DNA of 64,000 nucleotides from Rufibacter sp. XAAS-G3-1 (GTDB lineage Bacteria; Bacteroidota; Bacteroidia; Cytophagales; Hymenobacteraceae): positions 248,001 to 312,000 of the forward strand of contig NZ_JABFAM010000003.1 in the NCBI RefSeq assembly GCF_013623775.1, read 5' to 3'. Numbering within the stretch: position 1 is the stretch's first letter; each line of letters starts with the position of its first letter. A program made the position numbers and the translations under genes. Positions 1 through 8,566 of the stretch are shown piece by piece. The notes under the pieces are model-generated. The model saw only the letters and a program-made list of their open reading frames with translations. It had not been told where the DNA came from and did no database searches.

Positions 1-819
1 CGCTTCATCTATGAATGGATTGCCGTTCAAATTTACATCCTCTTGGTGATGGTGCTTTTTGAGATCATGCCCCGTCTCATCTTCGGCCAGATGACGTATG
101 AAGCGCAAGATGCCACTACCCTGCGCAACATAAAAGAATTCTTTGTGTTTGGCAGCATCATTCTGCTGTTCGTGCATTTTATACGGTCTGGCATTTACTT
201 CTACAACCAGTGGCACCGCTACCTCATGCAGTCTGAAAAGCTGAAAAAGGAGACCATCAAAGTGCAGTTTGAGTCCTTGAAGCAGCAGGTAAACCCCCAT
301 TTTCTGTTCAACAGCCTCAATGCCCTTACCTCGCTCATCTACAAAGACCAGGATCTGGCGGCCAAGTTTGTAGAGCAGCTTTCTAAAGTGTACCGCTACG
401 TGCTGGAGAACAAAGACAAAGAGCTGGTAAGCCTGCACACTGAGCTGGATTTCATCTATTCTTACCTTTTCCTGCTGAAAATACGGTTCAGGGAAAACCT
501 GCGCGTGAACATGGACGTGCCCGATGATCTGCTGCACCTCCAGGTAGCGCCCCTCACCATGCAGTTGCTCATGGAAAACGCCATCAAGCACAACATTGTG
601 AGCCGCGATGAACCCCTCTTTATTGACGTGTACGTGGAAGGCGATTACATCATCATCAAGAACAACCTGCAGCTTAGGGAAAGCCATGAAGAATCTACCG
701 GCGTGGGTCTCAAGAACATCATCAACCGCTATAAATTTATCACCGACAAAAAAGTGGATGTGGAAGTAACCGCTTCTACTTTCATTGCTAAATTACCGCT
801 TCTTAACAAGGCTGCCTGA
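1..819 (+). CDS. LytS-type sensor histidine kinase, 5' partial
   Basis: The reading frame is open from the first base of the window, so the true start lies upstream. The visible part has a transmembrane stretch (around 150-210 nt), then a short linker and a His_kinase (PF06580) domain with the phospho-acceptor motif QQVNPHFLFNSLNAL, followed by an ATPase region with MENAIKHN (N box) and GVGLKNIINRY (G box). This layout is that of LytS/YehU-like kinases, which phosphorylate a LytTR response regulator. The next gene is such a regulator and its ATG overlaps this stop codon by one base, so the two are surely a co-translated two-component pair. The stimulus cannot be read from the sequence. Confidence 0.93.
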   Translation, partial: RFIYEWIAVQIYILLVMVLFEIMPRLIFGQMTYEAQDATTLRNIKEFFVFGSIILLFVHFIRSGIYFYNQWHRYLMQSEKLKKETIKVQFESLKQQVNPHFLFNSLNALTSLIYKDQDLAAKFVEQLSKVYRYVLENKDKELVSLHTELDFIYSYLFLLKIRFRENLRVNMDVPDDLLHLQVAPLTMQLLMENAIKHNIVSRDEPLFIDVYVEGDYIIIKNNLQLRESHEESTGVGLKNIINRYKFITDKKVDVEVTASTFIAKLPLLNKAA

Positions 820-1598
820 TGAACATTCTCCTGATTGAAGACGAATACCTGGCTTCGGAAAAACTGGAAGCCCAGTTGTTGCGCTACGACCCCACCATTG
901 AGGTGGTAGCCACCATTGACTCCATCCGGAATGCGGTGAAATGGTTTGAGTCTAACCCAGCCCCAGACCTGGCTTTTCTGGACATCCATTTGTCTGACGG
1001 CAACAGTTTTGAGATTTTCCAGAAGGTGAAAGTAGATTGCCCCATCATCTTCACCACGGCGTATGACGAGTATGCGATCAAAGCCTTCAAGGTGAACAGC
1101 ATTGACTACCTGCTCAAGCCCATCAGCAACGAAGACCTTGGCACGGCCATGGACAAATTCAAAGCCTTGCGGCAAAGCCAGCCCGCCGCCCCCGCCCTGG
1201 ACATGCAGCAGATCATGGCCCTGCTCAACAAGAACTCGTCTACGGCAGAGGCCCCTCACTATAAAAACCGCTTCCTGGTGAAAAGCGGCCAGAAAATACG
1301 CTCTGTCTCTACTGATGAGATTGCCTATTTCTACGCCGAGGACAAGATCGTTTTCCTGATCACCACCGGCGGCCAGCGCTTCATCACAGATTACACCCTA
1401 GACACCCTGCAGGAACTTCTAGACCCCGAGAAGTTCAGTCGCCTCAACCGCCAGTTCATCGCCCACATCCACTCCATTGATGAGATTCATCCGTACCTGA
1501 AAGGCCGCCTGAAAGTGTACGTAAAACCTGTTACCGACAAAGAAATCATCATCAGCAATGAACGGGCGGCGGCGTTTAAAGAGTGGCTAGGGAAATAG
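819..1598 (+). CDS. LytTR-family response regulator
   Basis: A 259-residue protein with an N-terminal receiver domain (about 1-120) and a C-terminal LytTR DNA-binding domain (about 150-255). The acidic pocket is visible as IEDE near residue 7, the phospho-acceptor is Asp55 in AFLDIHLSDG, and the conserved Lys lies in YLLKPIS. LytTR domains bind DNA through beta strands; the typical motif FSRLNRQFIAH is present. It overlaps the upstream kinase by one base (stop TGA and start ATG share an A), which fixes the start. It probably receives phosphate from that kinase. Targets are unknown; no direct repeats typical of LytTR sites were identified here. Confidence 0.95.
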   Translation: MNILLIEDEYLASEKLEAQLLRYDPTIEVVATIDSIRNAVKWFESNPAPDLAFLDIHLSDGNSFEIFQKVKVDCPIIFTTAYDEYAIKAFKVNSIDYLLKPISNEDLGTAMDKFKALRQSQPAAPALDMQQIMALLNKNSSTAEAPHYKNRFLVKSGQKIRSVSTDEIAYFYAEDKIVFLITTGGQRFITDYTLDTLQELLDPEKFSRLNRQFIAHIHSIDEIHPYLKGRLKVYVKPVTDKEIIISNERAAAFKEWLGK

Positions 1599-1640
1599 CC
1601 GTTTTAGGTTCATTTTTGAGAAAACAGCCTCAAAACGGCA
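1599..1640. repeat. stop-codon hairpin repeat copy (GTTTT/AAAAC family)
   Basis: It begins at the base after the stop codon of the LytTR gene. The outer arms GCCGTTTT and AAAACGGC are complementary; the inner part is a weaker match to the family core. It is one of at least 30 related hairpins in the window. Better copies lie at 17117, 23248, 43061, 44983 and 49594. Confidence 0.75.
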
Positions 1641-1658
1641 TCTTACAACAGGTGACCC

Positions 1659-1708
1659 CATAAAACAGAAAAGGTCAGATGGAAGCATCTGACCTTTTCT
1701 GTTTTATG
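1659..1708. terminator. bidirectional terminator hairpin
   Basis: A perfect 23-base stem (1659-1681 and 1686-1708) with a GAAG loop. The arms end in A- and T-rich tracts on both sides. It sits between the convergent LytTR and GNAT genes, as expected for a terminator serving both strands. Confidence 0.85.
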
Positions 1709-1718
1709 CAGGCTGCTT

Positions 1719-2201
1719 CTATAGGTTTTTGAGCATCCAGATGTTACAGGCAAAGTGGCCCGAGTTTCCCAGGGCGTGATCTAATGGCGTGAACCCTGCC
1801 CTTTCATACATGCTCACGGCTTTGGCCAACTCCGGGAAAGACTCCAGGTAAAGTTGCTGGTAGCCAAGTTCTTTTGCCCGTTCTATGTTGTGTTGCAGCA
1901 ATTGGTAGCCTATTCCCTGGCCCCTCACCTCTGCCGCCAGGTAAAACTTCACTAGTTCGGCACAGCCCTGGGGCAAGCCGTCAGTAGGGTACACGCCGCA
2001 GCCGCCTATGATTTCGCCCTCCATTTGGGCTACCACGTAAGCGCTACCGGGGGTCTGAAAAAGATGATACAAATCGTCGGTAGTAAGGTCTGTGTAGACG
2101 GTTCCGGGCTTATCTATTTTAAATTCCCTGAAAACCTTTCTAATCAGGTTCGCCAGCACAGGGTTGTCTCTCTCTTCTATGGCTCTGAAAGCAATGCTCA
2201 T
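1719..2201 (-). CDS. GNAT-family N-acetyltransferase
   Basis: About 160 residues, a single GNAT fold. The acetyl-CoA-binding motif A is recognisable as VRGQGIGYQLLQHNIERAKE (R/Q-x-x-G-x-G/A), preceded by a strand with the LVKFYLAAE pattern and followed by LYLESFPELAKAVSMYERAGF. The start is placed at the Met of MSIAFRAIEERD because that begins the first GNAT strand; an upstream in-frame Met at 2243 would add 14 residues with no family match. The substrate is unknown. It is convergent with the regulator upstream and shares the terminator at 1659-1708. Confidence 0.85.
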   Translation of the reverse strand: MSIAFRAIEERDNPVLANLIRKVFREFKIDKPGTVYTDLTTDDLYHLFQTPGSAYVVAQMEGEIIGGCGVYPTDGLPQGCAELVKFYLAAEVRGQGIGYQLLQHNIERAKELGYQQLYLESFPELAKAVSMYERAGFTPLDHALGNSGHFACNIWMLKNL

Positions 2202-2587
2202 GTACGCTGCGTTACAAGTGTATCCCGCCCTGCCAATTTTCACAAGAACGGCTTAGCAGGATGTTTAAGGGCACAAAGCTAGAAAAACCGCCTCAGTAGT
2301 TCCTGCAAAATTTTAGCGATCTGTTACCTCTTAGGGGCAATAGAGAATTTCCGTTTTTAGCTCATTTTCCCAAAAATCAAGTCAAACGGCACCCGCTTTT
2401 ACCGGCCGACAATGCCTTCTGGTTCAACACTTTTTCTGCTGCTGCAACTGGCTCCTGAAACTTTAAAAAAGTATGCAAGTATCTATACTGTGAATACCTG
2501 AAAGCTACTTGTTTGGTGTAAAGCCATTTACCAGAGCATTGAATCACATTTAAATCATTGTGTTACCTTAACCCAAGGAGAATTCTT
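2202..2587. other. divergent intergenic region
   Basis: 386 bases between the divergent GNAT and dehydrogenase genes. It holds a degenerate member of the GTTTT/AAAAC hairpin family near 2350-2392 and, just before the dehydrogenase, an A/T-rich stretch that should contain its promoter. No coding region was seen. A clear AAGGAG ribosome-binding site lies at 2576-2581. Confidence 0.6.
2576..2581 (+). promoter_or_regulatory. strong Shine-Dalgarno site of the dehydrogenase gene
   Basis: AAGGAG followed by a 6-base spacer and ATG. Such sites are uncommon in Bacteroidota and decide the start here. Similar sites precede the genes at 3755 and 13842. Confidence 0.75.
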
Positions 2588-3742
2588 ATGCTAGCCATGA
2601 ATTACCGGGGGCCTTTGCGGGTCCGAATAGATCACAAACCCATGCCCGAAATCCTGCATCCGCAGGATGCTATTGTCCGCGTCACGCGTTCCTGTATCTG
2701 CGGATCTGACCTTCACTTGTACAATGGTTCAGTGCCAGACACCCGCGTGGGGATGACGTTTGGGCATGAATTCACCGGCATAGTAGAAGAAATAGGGTCA
2801 GAGGTTACCAAGCTGAAAGTGGGCGACCACATACTGGTACCTTTCAACATTGCCTGCGGGCAGTGCGTTTTCTGTAAGCAGGAACTGTACGGCAACTGCC
2901 ATGAGTCTAACCCGCAGGCCACGGCCGTGGGCGGTATCTTTGGGTACTCCCACACAGCTGGCGGTTACAACGGCGGACAAGCCGAATACGTGCGGGTACC
3001 GTATGCCAACGTGGGCCCTACGGTGATCCCGGAGGGCATGGATCCAGATGATGCCGTTATGCTCACCGACGTAGTGCCTACCGGGTACCAGGCCGCCGAG
3101 ATGGGCGGTATCCAGCCCGGCGATACCGTGGTGGTGTTTGGGGCCGGGCCGGTAGGCATCATGGCCGCCCGTTGCTGCTGGCTGTTTGGCGCGGGCCGCG
3201 TGATCATTATTGATAAACTGGATTACCGTCTGGAGTTTGCTAAAAACTATGCGCAGTGCGAGGCTTATAACTACAACGAGATTGGCGACCCGGCGGTGTT
3301 CATCAAGAAAACCACTGACTGGCTGGGTGCCGATGTCTGCATTGATGCCGTGGGAGCCGAGGCCACCGGTAACGCCATGCAAACCATAACCGGTAGAAAA
3401 CTGCTTCTGCAGGCGGGTTCTGCCACCGCCTTGCACTGGGCCATCAATTGCGTAAAAAAAGGCGGTGTTGTCTCTATTGTAGGAGTCTATGGCCCAACCG
3501 ACAACCTAGTCCCAATTGGAAACGTCCTTAACAAGGGTATCACCATCCGGGCAAACCAAGCCTCCGTGAAACGCTTGCTTCCAAGATTGATTGAGCACGT
3601 GCAAAACGGCGTCCTGAACCCCAAAGCGCTAATCACGCACCGCATTCCGCTGGAAGAAGTGTCTGATGCGTACCGCATGTTCTCTGAGAAGCTAGACAAC
3701 TGCATTAAACCAGTTCTTATTCCACCATCAGCCAGAATCTAA
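2588..3742 (+). CDS. zinc-dependent alcohol dehydrogenase (formaldehyde dehydrogenase-like MDR)
   Basis: A medium-chain dehydrogenase of 384 residues. Catalytic zinc ligands are in CICGSDLH and GHEFTG; the structural zinc site is the four-cysteine lobe CGQCVFCKQELYGNC; the Rossmann motif is VVFGAGPVGIMAARC followed by acidic IIIDK, suggesting NAD. The length and the insert between the two lobes resemble the glutathione-independent formaldehyde dehydrogenase branch, but the substrate is not certain. The start is set by the AAGGAG site 6 bases before ATG 2588; an in-frame Met at 2558 lies upstream of that site. A small membrane-protein gene follows after 12 bases, so the two probably form an operon. 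Confidence 0.9.
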   Translation: MLAMNYRGPLRVRIDHKPMPEILHPQDAIVRVTRSCICGSDLHLYNGSVPDTRVGMTFGHEFTGIVEEIGSEVTKLKVGDHILVPFNIACGQCVFCKQELYGNCHESNPQATAVGGIFGYSHTAGGYNGGQAEYVRVPYANVGPTVIPEGMDPDDAVMLTDVVPTGYQAAEMGGIQPGDTVVVFGAGPVGIMAARCCWLFGAGRVIIIDKLDYRLEFAKNYAQCEAYNYNEIGDPAVFIKKTTDWLGADVCIDAVGAEATGNAMQTITGRKLLLQAGSATALHWAINCVKKGGVVSIVGVYGPTDNLVPIGNVLNKGITIRANQASVKRLLPRLIEHVQNGVLNPKALITHRIPLEEVSDAYRMFSEKLDNCIKPVLIPPSARI

Positions 3743-3754
3743 AGGAGAAATACC

Positions 3755-4255
3755 ATGGAAACTACCCCTGAAAAATATGCACATATCATAGGTTGGGGCA
3801 TAGACGCCGACCCAAAGAACGATCCTACCTACCCCATGAGAAACCGCTCCCGAGAGGAGGACAAAGGGTATACCTGGGAACGACCAACGCAGCAACCAAT
3901 CACGGTTGAGGTGTTACATTCTATAGAACGCCCAAACGTAACCTCTGTTTTTGGTACTTCTACCCCACCATCGGGACTGAGCGGCATGATCCGGCGCCTG
4001 GCCTTCAAGAAAAGCGAGAACGATTACGGCCACTGGTTGCCCTTGGTGCTGGCAGACCGCATTAATGTGGTGGAAGGCATTATTGAAGATATAAAAGGCG
4101 GCCGTTTCCCTAACATCATCGCTGAGAAGGGCATGAAAGCCGAATGGCAACACAACCGTTCCGGCCTTCTACGGCAACTAGCCGTAACCGCCATCATTGG
4201 CTACGGGGTGATCGCTTATTACAGGGCTAAAAAGAGAAGAGAAAGTGATTACTAA
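3755..4255 (+). CDS. conserved hypothetical protein with C-terminal membrane segment
   Basis: 166 residues, no family I can name. The N-terminal half is polar and starts with METTPEKYAHIIGWGIDAD; the middle has the segment SGLSGMIRRLAFKKSENDYGHWLPLVLADRINVVEG; near the end is one hydrophobic segment (LAVTAIIGYGVIAYY) followed by a basic tail KKRRE, suggesting a tail-anchored or single-pass protein. The gene follows the dehydrogenase after 12 bases and has its own AAAGGAG site 7 bases before ATG, so co-expression with that enzyme is likely. A role in the same detoxification or stress response is only inferred from this linkage. Confidence 0.8.
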   Translation: METTPEKYAHIIGWGIDADPKNDPTYPMRNRSREEDKGYTWERPTQQPITVEVLHSIERPNVTSVFGTSTPPSGLSGMIRRLAFKKSENDYGHWLPLVLADRINVVEGIIEDIKGGRFPNIIAEKGMKAEWQHNRSGLLRQLAVTAIIGYGVIAYYRAKKRRESDY

Positions 4256-4279
4256 CTGCTCTTTCCTTACCCACTTTTA

Positions 4280-4440
4280 AGAGCATGTTTAAATTTCATT
4301 TTTGCGCTACAAACGGCCATAAAAAGAACCTGCGTTCGCCTTTTTTTCGCCCCATAGCGCTGCTACGCGGCTCAAAAAACGCTTCCGCAGAACCTTTCTC
4401 TGGTTAGTTGAGCGGCAAACCTCAAATGTAAACAAGCTCT
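4280..4440. mobile_element. MITE-like element with ~30 bp imperfect terminal inverted repeats
   Basis: The left end (4280-4308) starts AGAGCATGTTTAAATTTC and the right end (4411-4440) reads, in reverse complement, AGAGCTTGTTTACATTTG. The inner flanks also pair, so the whole 161 bases fold as one long imperfect hairpin. There is no coding capacity. A diverged relative of the left arm occurs at 43138-43206. This fits a small non-autonomous transposable element; no transposase was seen in the window and no clear target duplication. Confidence 0.6.
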
Positions 4441-4442
4441 AA

Positions 4443-4484
4443 AAGAGAAACCCGGCAGTATCTACTACTGCCGGGTTTCTCTTT
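4443..4484. terminator. intrinsic terminator hairpin
   Basis: A stem of about 17 bases (AGAGAAACCCGGCAGTA and its complement) with a 5-base loop, followed by T6. It lies downstream of the dehydrogenase and membrane-protein genes and ends before the glycosyltransferase. Confidence 0.85.
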
Positions 4485-4666
4485 TTTCAAACATTGGATT
4501 GCTCTTATAAAGAAATTTTCGTTTTATCTAAATTATTAAGTTCAGATACTTTAAGTCTTATTTTTAAAGTATTAAACCGCTAAAGAACTTGTAAGGCGGC
4601 TACCTTTCACAATTCTTGTAAGCTTTTGAGGAAAAAACCCGGTTGTTTAAAGTCACTGCCACCAGT

Positions 4667-5548
4667 ATGAAAGTTAGCGGATTTACCTTTATAAAGAATG
4701 CTATAAAATATGATTATCCCATACTAGAGTCCATTTCCTCCATCTTGCCTCTTTGTGATGAAGTAGTAGTGGCCGTTGGCAAATCAGAAGACAATACCCT
4801 GGAACTTATAAGAGGAATAGATTCACCAAAGATTAGGATCATAGAAACGGAATGGGATACCTCTCTCCGGAAAGGTGGGCAGGTGTTAGCGCTTGAGACA
4901 GATAAAGCGTTTGCCGCTATCTCCCCTGACGCTGACTGGGCTTTTTACATACAGGGTGATGAAGTGGTGCATGACCAGTACTATCCCAATATAAGGGAAG
5001 CCATGCTCAAATACAAAGACTCTCCTGCTCTAGATGGGCTGCTTTTCAAGTATAAGCACTTTTATGGCTCCTATGAATATCTGGGGGAATCAACCCGGTG
5101 GTACCGCCATGAGATTAGGGTTATCCGCAACCACCATGGCATCTACTCCTACCAAGATGCACAAGGCTTCAGGAAAGGTAAAAATCAGAAGCTTCAGGTG
5201 AAACCAATAGACGCCTACGTGTACCATTATGGGTATGTCAAGGAACCCAAGGCCATGCAACGAAAGCAAGAGAACTTCGGGAAACTCTGGCACTCAGATG
5301 AGTACATGGATCAGATAATAGTCAAAGCCGAGGAATTTGATTATGCAGGCATAGATGCTTTGAAATTGTTTGAAGGTTCGCACCCCACCGTCATGACCGA
5401 ACGGGTCAGGCAAAAGAACTGGAAGTTTACGCATGACATCTCTAAAAAGAGACTTGAACTGAAGGACAGGTTTAAGCTCTTTGTAGAGCGCCTGACAGGT
5501 TATAGAATTGGAGAATACAAAAACTATAAAATAGCTCCAGATTCGTGA
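4667..5548 (+). CDS. family 2-like glycosyltransferase
   Basis: 293 residues. The N-terminal half shows a GT-A nucleotide-sugar fold: VSGFTFIKNAIKYDYPILESI, then a strand with DEVVVAVGKSEDNT, and the acidic metal-binding patch in YIQGDEVVHD. The C-terminal part contains YVYHYGYVKEPKAM and a basic, Lys-rich end. It resembles glycosyltransferases that act on surface polysaccharide in Bacteroidota; donor and acceptor are unknown. The start is ATG 4667; a TTG 24 bases upstream is also in frame but unneeded. The upstream region is A/T-rich. A calcineurin-like lipoprotein gene follows about 190 bases later. Confidence 0.85.
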   Translation: MKVSGFTFIKNAIKYDYPILESISSILPLCDEVVVAVGKSEDNTLELIRGIDSPKIRIIETEWDTSLRKGGQVLALETDKAFAAISPDADWAFYIQGDEVVHDQYYPNIREAMLKYKDSPALDGLLFKYKHFYGSYEYLGESTRWYRHEIRVIRNHHGIYSYQDAQGFRKGKNQKLQVKPIDAYVYHYGYVKEPKAMQRKQENFGKLWHSDEYMDQIIVKAEEFDYAGIDALKLFEGSHPTVMTERVRQKNWKFTHDISKKRLELKDRFKLFVERLTGYRIGEYKNYKIAPDS

Positions 5549-5673
5549 GAAAAGCTTCTGCAACCCTGCGTAACTTTGCCCTGCTCCGCAACAGATTTCG
5601 GCTGCCCAAGCACAAACGTGCTAAGGATGTATTCGTCTGGCAGAAGAACTGCGCAAGAGCAGCTATTGTGTAA
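5545..5673 (+). CDS. doubtful 42-residue ORF overlapping the glycosyltransferase stop
   Basis: A GTG at 5545 overlaps the TGA of the glycosyltransferase (GTGA) and opens a 42-codon frame that is very basic (RNRFRLPKHKRAKD). The overlap suggests translational coupling, but there is no recognisable family and the frame may be chance or a remnant of a former gene. Confidence 0.2.
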   Translation: MRKASATLRNFALLRNRFRLPKHKRAKDVFVWQKNCARAAIV

Positions 5674-5738
5674 CGCCATACCTTATTCCTGCAGCCTTGG
5701 CACCGCTTAACTTGACCCTTTAGCTTCTCCCATACCCT

Positions 5739-6548
5739 ATGAACAAATGCTTACCAATCTTGGCGGTTTTACTGCTGGCCCTTTCCTCCTGCGACGGGCT
5801 TTTTGAGTACCACCCAAACCAGATCATACTAGATAGTGACGAGAAAAACCTAACGGCCTACAATCTTCAAAAGATTAGGCAACAACAGCCCGGCGATACC
5901 CTAAAACTGATTGTGATGGGTGACACCCAGCGCTTTTATGATGACGCCCAAGACTTTGTCAAAAAAGCAAACGGGTTCCAGGACATTGATTTCGTGGTAC
6001 ACCAGGGGGACATATCAGATTTCGGGATGACCCAGGAGTTCAAATGGATTCATGATATCATGGAAGACCTCAAGTGGCCCTACTTCACGGTCATTGGCAA
6101 CCATGACATGCTGGCCAACGCCAGAAAGGTCTATAAAAAGATGTACGGTGACTTCAACTACTCCTTTGTGTACGGCCATACCAAGTTTGTATTCATTGAC
6201 ACCAACAGCCGCGAGTACAGCTTCAATGGAAAAGTGCCTGATTTGGGTTGGCTGCGCGGGCAATTGCAGCAAGAACCTGGTGCCACCTGGAAGCAAGCCA
6301 TTACTATCTCTCATATTCCGCCCTATGACGGCGATTTTGACAAGAAACTAGAGCTTCCCTTTCACCAGACTTTGAAAGAGAGCAATCTGGTATCTTTAAG
6401 CCTTTACGGGCACATCCATAGATGGCTCTCAGAATACCCATATGATAATCACATTCTGTATCATGCCACCACTACTGTGAAAGAAAGAGGTTTTTCCTAC
6501 ATCAGAATCTGGGAAGGCGGTTATGACATCAAAAGAATCGCCTTCTAG
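5739..6548 (+). CDS. calcineurin-like metallophosphoesterase lipoprotein
   Basis: 269 residues with a lipoprotein signal (hydrophobic stretch then LSSC, Cys19), so it is probably membrane-anchored on the periplasmic side. The metallophosphoesterase signature is complete: MGDTQ (first metal ligands), HQGDISD, GNHD, SHIPP and GHIH. The first motif has Gln where many members have His. The enzyme should hydrolyse a phosphate mono- or diester with a dinuclear metal centre; the substrate is unknown. The next gene starts one base after the stop, so they are probably co-transcribed. Confidence 0.9.
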   Translation: MNKCLPILAVLLLALSSCDGLFEYHPNQIILDSDEKNLTAYNLQKIRQQQPGDTLKLIVMGDTQRFYDDAQDFVKKANGFQDIDFVVHQGDISDFGMTQEFKWIHDIMEDLKWPYFTVIGNHDMLANARKVYKKMYGDFNYSFVYGHTKFVFIDTNSREYSFNGKVPDLGWLRGQLQQEPGATWKQAITISHIPPYDGDFDKKLELPFHQTLKESNLVSLSLYGHIHRWLSEYPYDNHILYHATTTVKERGFSYIRIWEGGYDIKRIAF

Positions 6549-6549
6549 C

Positions 6550-7131
6550 ATGAAACCAGCAGCCCTTTTCCTACTTTCGCTCCTGTTCTATACTGTTTCC
6601 CTTCGTGCCTACAGCCAGGAGCGGACACCATCACCTTTCCACGTAAAAGCTCAGTTTGCCGGAGACCTTGGGTTTCTCTCTGTGGGGGCGGGCAGATCTT
6701 TCTTGAAAGAGAAACTAGAAACAGATCTGTTCTTGGGGTACCTGCCCCAGAAGATAGGCGGAGACAGAATCTTTACCACGGCCATAAAAGCTACTTACGT
6801 GCCCTTACGCGCTATTCAGGTAACATCACTGGATTGGCAGTCACTTAGAACCGGGCTGCAGCTAGGGTACACCTTCGGGAACGAGTACTTTGCCTTTGAG
6901 CCGCACGACAAGTACCCCAAAAGCTACTACGGCTTCTCCACGGCCCTTCACCTCTATTACTTCTTAGGCGGTCAGGTTGATTTCACCAGAGTAGAAAAAC
7001 TGAACAGATTCGGGATCTATTATGAAGTTGGCTCTAACGTTGAATACATTGTTTCCTACGTACAGAACCCAGCATACTTAAGCCCTGCCAAAATCTTCAA
7101 CTTAGCCCTTGGCGTAAGAATGAAGCTGTGA
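6550..7131 (+). CDS. secreted, probably outer-membrane, hypothetical protein
   Basis: 193 residues beginning with a signal peptide (MKPAALFLLSLLFYTVSLRAYS) that should be cut near AYSQ. The rest alternates hydrophobic and polar residues, is rich in Tyr, Phe and Gly, and ends FNLALGVRMKL, a pattern of a small outer-membrane beta barrel. No family is recognised. The start follows the metallophosphoesterase stop by one base; an upstream in-frame Met at 6523 lies inside that gene. Co-transcription suggests a joint envelope role. Confidence 0.75.
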   Translation: MKPAALFLLSLLFYTVSLRAYSQERTPSPFHVKAQFAGDLGFLSVGAGRSFLKEKLETDLFLGYLPQKIGGDRIFTTAIKATYVPLRAIQVTSLDWQSLRTGLQLGYTFGNEYFAFEPHDKYPKSYYGFSTALHLYYFLGGQVDFTRVEKLNRFGIYYEVGSNVEYIVSYVQNPAYLSPAKIFNLALGVRMKL

Positions 7132-7711
7132 GGTAGGCTATAAGTCACAGTTTTGAACTGAAGAGAGGTTGAAGCATAAATGCTTTAAAAGCATTCCACT
7201 CTTGAATAATTGGTGCGCCTTAACAGGAATTGGTGGAGCCAGAACCCACCCCTACCCCTCCCAGGAGGGAATACACCTTGAATGCGCATTAGAGACAAGG
7301 CACTGCCTGGTCTCTACACAGGTACAATTGTCATCCCAGTTCCGGCATCACCGCTTCTGCTACTTTCCCCATTTCCAATCTTTCCTGAGCGCGCCTCGCT
7401 TTTGGCCCTGGACAGACCTCAGCTAAGAACAACAGACTTCACAGGCCGAAAGGGCAGTGCGAGAAGGGAAGACGGGGCCCCGCGGCCGTGAGCGCATACC
7501 GCCAAAGATGAAACAATACAGCACCTGCACCCACGCATTAGGCAGACAAACCAAGGGAACAGCATAAGGCGTGCACCTCCTAATTGCAATAGAATTACGT
7601 CTAGAAGCGTATTCTCTCTAAAGAAGCCAATTCCAGGCAAATGCTAAAGCACAGAAACCAACCAATAACAAGTATGGCCTCTTTTTCCCAAAAAGCCCCT
7701 AAACCACAGCT
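7132..7711. other. repeat-bearing gap
   Basis: No gene is supported here. Most of the gap is a copy of the GC-rich repeat also found at 45081-45345 (see the repeat entry). Short ORFs in it match no coding pattern and are broken differently in the two copies. Confidence 0.65.
7233..7605 (+). repeat. GC-rich structured repeat, copy A
   Basis: Closely related, with indels, to 45081-45345. It shares CCCCTCCCAGGAGGGAATAC-like and GAGCGCGCCTCGCTTTTGGC segments, then AAGGGCAGTGCGAG, GGGGCCCCGCGGCCGTGAGC, ACCTGCACCCACGCA and AAGGCGTGCACCT. Copy A carries about 95 extra bases at 7281-7375. CTCGC..GCCCT can pair with AGGGC..GCGAG in both copies, so a structured RNA or DNA is possible. Confidence 0.7.
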
Positions 7712-8566
7712 TCACACCTGCCACAGCATCTCAAACTGACCCGGTAGTTCCGGCATCTTCCTACCCCTCAAGAATGTTAAAAGGCTTTCGCCCCGCTCAT
7801 CTACGTTAATCACGCTTACCACCGGCGAGGGGGTGACGGACACCAATTGTTGCAATAACGCCTGGCCAACTCCCTTTCTACGCCAGGCGGGAGCCACGGC
7901 TAACTGCGCGATGGCACCGGTGGTTAAGTACACAATACCATAGCCTACACACTCCCCCAAAACATGCGCTTCTACGACCTGCACGTAGGCGGCGCTTCGG
8001 TCAATGGCGGCCGTGTGGTGTTGCCAACTCGGTTCCACGTCCCAGAACGTTTGGTACAGCGGCCACTTCAGGAAAGTAACCTGGTGGAATGACACCTCCT
8101 GCGGGGCGTGCGAATGCCAATGCAGGTCTGCTTTGGAATGCCTGAAAACATGGAACGTCCGGGGAACCTCAAACCCCAGGCGCTCATAAATCCCGAGTGC
8201 CCGCGTGTTCTCCTGAATCACTTCCAACAGACACTGCGTAACCCCGTGTTCTTTGAGCATGGGCAGGCAGAACGCGTACAACCGCTGGGTAAGCGCCTTC
8301 CCCCTGGCTTCTGGCACCACGCCGGTACCGCCGTTGTACGCGGTTGTTTGGCCCTGCCAGATCCCAATCCCATTCAAGATAAAACCCGCAGGTTCGTTCT
8401 GGTAAACGGCCAGCGGAGAAACGGCCAGGTGGGTACCGTCCCGCCGAAGTTTCATTTCCAGAATGGCTGGCATGAGCACCATGGGCGGTACATAATCCGC
8501 GAAAGCGGCATTGAAGAGCGTGCACAGTCTGTCTACCGGCAGTGTTTCTGCAAAAGCAAAGGTCAT
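7712..8566 (-). CDS. tandem GNAT-family N-acetyltransferase
   Basis: About 284 residues with two GNAT halves. The first has the acetyl-CoA loop VVPEARGKALTQRLYAFCLP and LEVIQENTRALGIYERLGFE; the second has LAVAPAWRRKGVGQALLQQL. Two-domain GNATs are well known, often with one active half; here the second half keeps the best R-x-x-G-x-G motif. The start is set at MTFAFAETL because the ten residues before it (Ser-Pro repeats) come from a simple GGTGAAGGTGATG-type repeat. The substrate is unknown. No operon partner: there are repeats on both sides. Confidence 0.82.
   Translation of the reverse strand: MTFAFAETLPVDRLCTLFNAAFADYVPPMVLMPAILEMKLRRDGTHLAVSPLAVYQNEPAGFILNGIGIWQGQTTAYNGGTGVVPEARGKALTQRLYAFCLPMLKEHGVTQCLLEVIQENTRALGIYERLGFEVPRTFHVFRHSKADLHWHSHAPQEVSFHQVTFLKWPLYQTFWDVEPSWQHHTAAIDRSAAYVQVVEAHVLGECVGYGIVYLTTGAIAQLAVAPAWRRKGVGQALLQQLVSVTPSPVVSVINVDERGESLLTFLRGRKMPELPGQFEMLWQV

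Noticed and set aside
7169-7491. Short ORFs in the 7.1-7.7 kb gap
   Set aside because: They are broken differently in the second copy of the same repeat at 45 kb, so they are not under coding selection.
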